This document shows, in pieces, positions 37,101-64,000 of a DNA stretch of 64,000 bases. The stretch comes from Gambelia wislizenii (taxonomy: Eukaryota; Chordata; Lepidosauria; Squamata; Crotaphytidae), in NCBI GenBank assembly GCA_030847615.1, contig JAUMIR010000001.1, positions 445,648,687 to 445,712,686 on the forward strand. The letters run 5' to 3'. Numbering within the stretch: position 1 is the first letter of the stretch; each line of letters opens with the position of its first letter. Below the pieces are notes generated by a model that saw nothing but the letters and a program-made list of their open reading frames with translations, was not told where the DNA came from and made no database searches. A program made the translations under genes and the position numbers.

Positions 37101-37841
37101 TTTTAAACAGAGGCTGTCTGGCTGTCTGTTGGGAATGCTTTTGATTGTGTGTTCCTGCTGGGCAAGGGGTTGGACTAGATGGCCTTTGTGGTCTCTTCTA
37201 ACTCTTATGATTCTAAATACACCACTGCTATGAGGTAGGTGCAGGGTTTCCCACTAGTGTAGACAATGCAGTTAGATAGAAAGTGCAGGGGTTTAGGTTT
37301 GCTGTGGGCCTATGAGCAAGATGACATGACTTTAAAAAACAGTAACAGCAAAAATTTGTTCTTCACATACATTGTGTGGTTTGACTTGTCCAATTCCTTT
37401 GGAGGCGGGAATTTACTGTATTAGAAATATCCTGTCCTCTATGTGCATGACAACAATAGTATCAAGAAACATTGTGTTGTGAGCTATCAGTGATGTACTA
37501 ATGGTTTCTCCCACTCCCCCTTGTCACTGCAGAAAAAAACTTCCAACCAGTGCTCTGAGGCTTCCAAGCAAATCAGTGATATATCTAAGCAAAGCAACTG
37601 GAGACAAAAGCATGAATCTTTCATCAAGACATTGCGCAGGGCTCGTGAGCTCCAGCGGGTAATCTCCAAAGGAGGGAAGGCTTCAGATCTTCCCCCAGTA
37701 CCTGCCATGGAGAACCCAGACTACAAACTGTGCCCATATTGCACCCGTCATTTTGCACCTAAGGTGGCTGAGAGACATATTCCCAAGTGCAAGAACATTA
37801 AGAACAGACCCCCACCACCACAGCAAAAGAAACATTGCTAG
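32874..37841 (+). CDS. ZC2HC1C: ZC2HC1C, C2HC zinc-finger and coiled-coil protein (FAM164C), complete CDS
   Basis: Two coding exons (32874-34121 and 37533-37841) join in phase 0 to 518 residues. The protein starts MARLQLTVCSHMDP and has a conserved DRAYPLKPVFH block near residue 120. A charged coiled coil runs over about 185-243 (KKLEAAGRSLEEEIQRKEAL...). Two C2HC fingers follow: C361/C364/H376/C380 and C483/C486/H498/C502, the second inside the family hallmark FAPKVAERHIPKCK. Human ZC2HC1C is somewhat shorter. Its molecular role is poorly known. An acceptor (TTTCCCCCAG) at about 32854 precedes the ATG by about 20 bases, implying upstream non-coding exon(s). Candidate poly(A) words are ATTAAA at 38007 and AATAAA at 38775. 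The gene converges on NEK9. Confidence 0.94.
35442..36455. mobile_element. Foldback DNA element with 138-bp terminal inverted repeats
   Basis: 35442-35579 and 36318-36455 are inverted copies differing at few positions (GGGGTGCTGATGTTCTTAG start; GATTGCAC.ACGCAA inner end). The 738-bp centre has no transposase frame. No clear target duplication, so superfamily is open. Confidence 0.8.
36480..37275. mobile_element. MITE-like block interrupted by a CR1 tail
   Basis: Outer ends GGGCTTGTCTACATGGG and CCCACTAGTGTAGACAATGC look like terminal inverted repeats. Bases 37018-37217 are a CR1 3' end (RKNLMIVRAVRQWNALLQ; TTGGACTAGATGGCC). Confidence 0.55.
37533..37841 (+). CDS. ZC2HC1C: ZC2HC1C last coding exon
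   Basis: Acceptor TTGTCACTGCAG, then KKTSNQCSEASKQ. It continues through NWRQKHESFIKTLRRARELQ and the second C2HC finger to TAG. Confidence 0.96.
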   Translation, partial: KKTSNQCSEASKQISDISKQSNWRQKHESFIKTLRRARELQRVISKGGKASDLPPVPAMENPDYKLCPYCTRHFAPKVAERHIPKCKNIKNRPPPPQQKKHC

Positions 37842-40514
37842 TAGTGGACCAAGGTGACTTCTGCAACTGCCATAGTTGTATTGAAGCTCACTGCTGTTTC
37901 CCTCAGTTTGACAGTACAGAAAACTGAAAGTGTTCCTAGTATTGTTGCTTTAAAAAAAATACAAAGGTATAAAATCAGTGAAAAGCCCATAAACTGTGAA
38001 CAGATTGATTAAAGCCCTTGTATTATATACTAAGCTCAGAATCTTAAGAAAACAGAGTTAGGCTTAGTGTAGTACTTTTTATCTTCAGATGCTGCTACTG
38101 TAAGTGTCCTGCTCTTTTCCTATATAGTTCTTCACAAGGATTCCTTTGGCAAAAACAGAGGGATTTCAGTATACTCCTTACAATTGGCATTAGTATGCTG
38201 TAAAGAAGTCCTACTGACAAATACTGGAAAGTAATAATCACTGACTTACTCTATGAGTATCTCTTTCTAGCAACTGCTAAGTGGGACCATCATTCTTTGT
38301 TAACATGTCTTGCAGAGACAGAGACTATGAACTTCCTAGAACTGGAAGGAAGGTTTTAAAAGTACCTAAATGTATAGTTTTATGCTGACCACAACAGCAA
38401 AAAGCATCTTTTTTTCAGTATAATTCAAAATAGTTGAATATTACTAGTGTAATGACTGGGAACGGGTGACACTTATTTTAATGTACTGCATTAAATTCAG
38501 TGTTTGCTGGTGGAACTTTTCTGTCCATCTCTCCCCCATGCTGCCTAGAAATCATCTTTGGCAGGTTTCCTGGCCCTCCACACCTGGTTTTTAGGGCAGA
38601 TAGAAGGCTGCAGCAGAAACCCTTTCCTGCTTCATCTATTCCACCAGCAGAAGTCCATCACAAGATCCTGCCTATTGGATATTCCTTCTTACATTTGTTT
38701 TGGAAGAGTTTCCATAGCCACCATCTTTGCCCATAGCAGACACCTAGTCTGTCTCACCTTTTCAAAGCTGTCTCTAATAAAACAGCTGCAGGGAAAACTA
38801 GAAATGATTATGGTAGGATGTATTATTTCAGTGTGATTTGGAGTGGCTCAGTTCCCACATCTTTATGCAGCCATAAGAGATGTTTCAGGAAGTATGTATT
38901 TGGGTTAGTTGTTGCTTTAGTGGCTAAGACATCTGGGAGCTGGACAGTCAAAGGGAACGCTCAGCAAGCAAGGAGAATGTGCAGTAAATAAAATAAAATG
39001 GCCGGCATTCTCCCCAAAACAAACCTAATCTGTAGGAAAATATGTATAACATGGTCATTTGGATGGCAAAGTATACATTTTTGACTACGGGAATCTAAAG
39101 CATGGAAGAATGTGCTGCTTTTTTGTCAAGATTTCTTCCCAAATACCAATTTCATTTTATGCAATATAACATTTTGAGAGATTATGTGCTGCAAAACAAT
39201 TATTACACATTTTCCGTGAGATGCAAAAATGTGTTTCTAACAACATGCAAAGAGTTTTAGATACAACTTTTTTGCATTGTACACATAGCCCCTGAAAACT
39301 CCCCTAGTTTTTTTCCCCAACAAGTGTTTTTAAATCCAAGAACATTATCAAAGTAGAGGGGCTCAACTTTCTCTGGTAAGGCAAGTGAAAGATTTAGATC
39401 CATTTCAAAAGAAATTAAAAGAAAAATTGAGGCCCTTATTTCCTTTGGGTGGTGTCAGCTTAGAAATTATTTTTCCAATAAAATAGGACGATCTTCCTTC
39501 CCCACAGGTAGAAAAGCCAGAAACATATTATTTAAAAAACAAAACAGTGAATCACACTGCTAGATTCTGCCCTTGTGTGTTATTACTAGAGACTAACAGA
39601 ATATATTGAGCAAATTTGCATGGAAGAGTAAAACAGTATTCTAACAAATCCTGGTTTGTAAACAGAACAATAAACCAGGATTCTATCTTTGGCCGACTTA
39701 CTAAAACAACTGTTTTTATTTGTTCAGTTGCTGATAGTAGCAGAAAGAACCAATTGGTAGCCAATGGACACAACTTGTTTATGGTAAACCAGGATTTTAC
39801 AGAATTATTGCCATACAGTCTTAACTGCTGTCTCTCTTTCCTCAAGGACAGAAGGCAATTATTTAATGACTTATATCCCTAGAATCACATCCTCTTGACT
39901 TGAAAGGTTTTCACTGTAATTCCAGTTCAGGGAACCTGATGTGCACAGAGACCATATAAATGCTTTTATTTTGAATATTCCATCACTAAAGCTACAACTC
40001 AAATTATATCCTATAAAGAGACTGTCAGATCTATTCATAATAGAAGCAATGTACTGATGTTTGTTCTCATAATACATACATATATATTTGCAATCCCTGC
40101 ACAAAGGAATAGGCAAAAACTCTATTTATAACCATGTAGCTTAGGTAGATGGTTTTAACAATGAATTATAATAAGTAGGTTTATATAACTCCTGTACATG
40201 TAAGCGTTTTGATAGTTTGTTTTGATACCCCTTTTCTCATTACACACCTTTCTTCAAAGTCATACATTTTCTGTAGCTGATGGATGGAATTATGGTGTCA
40301 AATTTGTTTTAGTAGCAGCAATGACTTGTAAAAACAAGCACAGGGAACTCATCACTGGCCATGCGAACTATAGAAAAAAAGTAACCTTAAAGGAAATAAG
40401 CAGATATATTCTATCTGATCAAGATCTAAAGCTCATACTGCTTTCAAAATCTGAGCTATGGTATCTTGCTACTATTAGAAAGAGACAGGACACAAAAGCA
40501 AGTGAATGTCAACA
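37842..40514. other. Tail-to-tail interval between ZC2HC1C and NEK9
   Basis: Probable 3' UTRs and spacer. No repeat family, exon or RNA gene recognised; short open frames lack coding character. Confidence 0.5.
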
Positions 40515-42569
40515 TTTATTTAAACAGAAAACTTCAAACCACTTCATCACTGAATCTTTCAAAGATAGATAATGACAAACTAGTTTTTTGCTAGTGTGTC
40601 CGTGCAAGCATATGTCATGTTCCATTATAACAAATCAACAGCAGTGTTAGCAAGATACTGACATCTACAGAGCTAGCACTGCTGAAAAGGGAGAAGAGAA
40701 CTGGATCTGAAACTGCTTTAAGGCACCCTGGCCTACTTGCCCTTCACCTTCCAGGGCAAGATCTGTGTTTAAACTGTGTCTTTGGTTGCATAGCAGGACT
40801 GGTGCATATATTGTGGTTTGTAACAGGCACAGCTTGGACAGTGTAAATCCTTTAAGGCACATATATTGCTGTGGAGCACACAGGTCACCATCCCTCAACA
40901 TGATAACCCAGTACTCCACTAAAGGGGAATATTGTCTATGCACTTCATTTTCCAAATGGCAGGGCACTTGGAAATTATGTATGCTACAGGAGAGCAACTC
41001 CCATTTTAACTCAGCAATTCCTTTCAGGACATGGACCAGGCTTAATTCTCCTTCACTTCCTACTTTACAATAAGGAGAGTCTCTGAGCTGTGACATTGTT
41101 CTCATATGAAAGAGATAAAACTATTCCAATCCTTAATATCAGCCAAGTGACATAATGATCTATATTCAGGCTCTTTTTCCTCCTTTCCCACTAAGGGAAG
41201 GCACAACAAAAACTCTTTGTTCTTGGGGCTGAACAGAAGAAAAAGACTGCATCTGATTCAGCTTCAAGAGATAATTCAAAGAGAAATCAAGTAAATTCTT
41301 TAAAATGCACTATTTGAGGCAAGACACTCACCTCCAGGCAGAAAAATGTGCACAAGTCTGATGCGGTTGTAGAAGAGAAGAGTGGATGAGGTGATGTCCA
41401 AGAATGGTTTTATGAAATTATAATCTAGGATTACCAAATCAAAATAAGGGACACTGCAGATACATCAACTGTTCTACAATGTTAAGCTACAACGTTCTTA
41501 AAATAAGGAACAATGCGAATCCTGCTCCATGATTGAGAGGTATACAGATGTGGCTCCAAGAAGTCACATCTCTACCAAAATCTTACATTTATTAGCTAAA
41601 CAGTTTAGCAAAATTATTAGTATCATTTTAATGGGAAAAGTAGAAAATCTTATCTTCAAATTTCCTTCATATACAGCTTAGTAGTGAAAATACAAGAAAT
41701 GCTCTGAAGTGAAATATATGTGCTGCTTGTAATTTGACTGCATGGACGAATTCTATTAAAATCAATATGGCTCCAACAAGTACTGGATAGGCACACACAC
41801 ACACACACACAAACGGAAAAAAATGACAAAGAGGCTTTCAACAGCTCGGTCTGGTATTCATACAAAGCTGACACTACCTGGTGGGAATGCTAAGGAAAAA
41901 GTGCCTGAGATCGTCTCTCAAACATTCCTTAGGTAAAAGCAATAAATACCTTCCATACAGGCTGGAGGAAATATGGCCAAAGCTACATCTAAAAAACAAA
42001 AGACATACATTCTCTGTTGTGGAAGCTTTTACTCATTTTCAGAACAAGATCTTTCCTAGGCTTCCTCACCTGCAAGCAACTTCCCCAACAGACTGGGATC
42101 CTGCCCCTCTGAGTTTAAGCTGAAAGCATTTTAGTTTGACTCAAAATCTGGATGCTCATTTGTTTTTCTCCTTTCAAACATTTTTCTTGTTTCAGTTGCC
42201 TCAATGAAATGAGGTGACTATTGCTAGGAGCTCAATGCCACCCTTGGAAAATTGGGAAAGAAACTAAGGATGTATTGCCATTGGAGCCATTCTTGTGGTA
42301 TGGCTATTTGACCTCAAAGACAGGCTGACGTAATGTATATATTGAGAGGGCTTGCTACCAACATGATGTCTGAGCAGACCAAGGCTTGAACTTGGGGCTG
42401 TACCTCTCTCTGAATTACCTCCTAAGTCCATAGTGCTTCCCTTCTTGCATACATGGATGCTGTGAAGATCCTGGCCTCCTTGTTCACGAAGGACTGAAGC
42501 CAGGAAAGCTGCTCTCTGCATTCAGTTAATATGCTGTGAAATTGGATGGATTCCAGTGGACTCAGAAGA
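40515..42569 (-). other. NEK9: Probable NEK9 3' UTR
   Basis: Sequence downstream of the NEK9 stop with few recognisable repeats, apart from a (CA)n run at about 41793-41811. A minus-strand AATAAA at 40515-40520 is a candidate poly(A) signal. The UTR end is a guess. Confidence 0.35.
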
Positions 42570-62977
<20,408 letters not shown>

Positions 62978-63728
62978 CTGTGTTTAGGGAAAGACATTAA
63001 TGAGAAATAGTACATTGCCTTATTTCTAGGACCAATCCATTCCCGAAGGCCACAAATCAACATCTGAGATCTGATCATCCATCTTTCCAGAATTATGCAC
63101 CCCAGTTTAATCAGAAGTATAGCACAGCAACAACCCCAAGGGATTGTTTAAATGGCAAAAATACTCATAGAATTCAAGGAGAATGCAATTTGTCTAAATT
63201 TCATCCTGCATCAATCCGCCATATTCAGAAGGAGGGGGGCCAAATCCACCAAAAACTGCAGGAAAAGCCATTGTGGCTTTTTCCAAAGTTTTTAAAAAGC
63301 TCTGCGGGGAATGCACATTCTTGTTCGTTGGGACAACCGATTTACATTCAATCACATTCCCAATAAGCAGAAGTGGAAAGCTGATTGTTCACATGTGTGC
63401 ATGGGATGGAGCTTGCTAACAAGGCAAGCACCTGGAACTGCCATGTTGGATTTTTGCCTTAGGAACTGTGTGCTCAGGTGACAAAGCAGCCTTTTTTTCT
63501 ATTTATTTAAGAGGAATATTGCACTTCTACACCTTAGATATGCTTTTTAAAAAATACTGTTTGGCGGCGGCAACTGGTGAGAATAAATATGCAAGTAATT
63601 CACTTGTACCCGCCATCTTGATTCACAGGCATGCCCATTGGAAGAGCACAAGTGGATAGCTTCGCATGCCTGCGATTTTGCCAAAAACCCGTTAAGGCAA
63701 ATCAAAGCTGCTTTGAATTGGCATTAGT
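62978..63728. other. NEK9: NEK9 intron, unrecognised
   Basis: No exon or named repeat identified. Confidence 0.4.
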
Positions 63729-64000
63729 TTTTTCAACTTTTATTGAATTTTTGGGATTATTAACAAACATTATTTTTACATACATACATATAATATACAC
63801 CAAATGTAACACAAAACCATTTGTGCTAACAGAGAGTGCTAACAGATATCTATCAAGTTGATTATCCCAATAACCCAAATATTAATATTTCTTCCATTAT
63901 AGCCCTTTCCTCCCTCCCATTCACTCCCCCCAAGGGAGCAAGTTGTTATTTATTCCAAATCCCTTTCCTTTGATGTGGAGAATCATATTAATTGTATCTT
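63729..64000 (-). mobile_element. Probable L1 3' UTR, running off the right edge
   Basis: T-rich start TTTTTTCAACTTTTATTGAA (minus-strand poly-A side), then text typical of reptile L1 3' UTRs including CCCTTTCCTCCCTCCC. Confidence 0.45.

Larger units (their letters stand above)
34122..37532 (+). other. ZC2HC1C: ZC2HC1C second intron
   Basis: Contains the foldback element, the MITE/CR1 block at 36480-37275, and a direct repeat of TCACCTCTTTTGTCATACAC (34480 and 35609). The remainder is unrecognised. Confidence 0.6.

Noticed and set aside
40222..41105. 116- and 146-codon frames near 40.2-41.1 kb as new genes
   Set aside because: They overlap on opposite strands, lack recognisable domains and lie in the probable NEK9 3' UTR.

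Overview
The window is vertebrate nuclear DNA, almost certainly from a squamate reptile (lizard or snake). Genes are intron-rich and carried by short exons. Intergenic and intronic DNA is packed with CR1 LINE tails, Sauria-type tRNA SINEs ending in a BovB-like tail, RTE/BovB-like LINE remains, an L1 3' end, DIRS retrotransposons, mariner, hAT and Tigger/pogo-like short elements. That repeat mix is typical of squamates; the species cannot be named from the sequence.

Four protein-coding genes are present in the same order and orientation as on human 14q24.3. MLH3 (minus, about 905-16740, last exons beyond the left edge) encodes the MutL-gamma mismatch-repair and meiotic crossover nuclease subunit. 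ACYP1 (minus, 22666-23739 plus a promoter near 23.8-24.2 kb) is complete and encodes a 99-residue acylphosphatase. ZC2HC1C (plus, promoter near 25.0 kb, coding 32874-37841) encodes a coiled-coil protein with two C2HC zinc fingers. NEK9 (minus, 42570-62977 and beyond the right edge) shows its RCC1-like repeats, acidic/serine segment, coiled coil and LC8-binding tail; its kinase domain lies off the right edge. ACYP1 and ZC2HC1C are head to head; ZC2HC1C and NEK9 converge tail to tail. All exon calls were checked by reading frame, splice-site dinucleotides and phase.

Layout: 1-15.2 kb, MLH3 exons and introns with Tigger, hAT, CR1 and L1 insertions; 15.2-16.75 kb, MLH3 5' end and promoter; 17-22.6 kb, intergenic DNA with a diverged local duplication and a mariner carrying a nested LINE; 22.6-25.2 kb, ACYP1 and the divergent promoter region; 25.2-32.8 kb, first ZC2HC1C intron holding an RTE LINE, a CR1 and a satellite-filled inverted-repeat element; 34.1-37.5 kb, second intron with a 1-kb foldback element; 42.5-63 kb, NEK9, whose 13.8-kb intron (45.3-59.1 kb) is a nest of two DIRS elements, two LINEs and a palindromic insertion.

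I found no convincing undescribed gene system. The observations most worth checking are the DIRS nest with unusual palindromic end units, a 62-bp copy of ACYP1 promoter DNA pasted 1.5 kb away between 16-bp direct repeats, two RFX X-box sequences flanking the presumed first ZC2HC1C exon, and several insertions dated relative to one another by nesting and target-site duplications.
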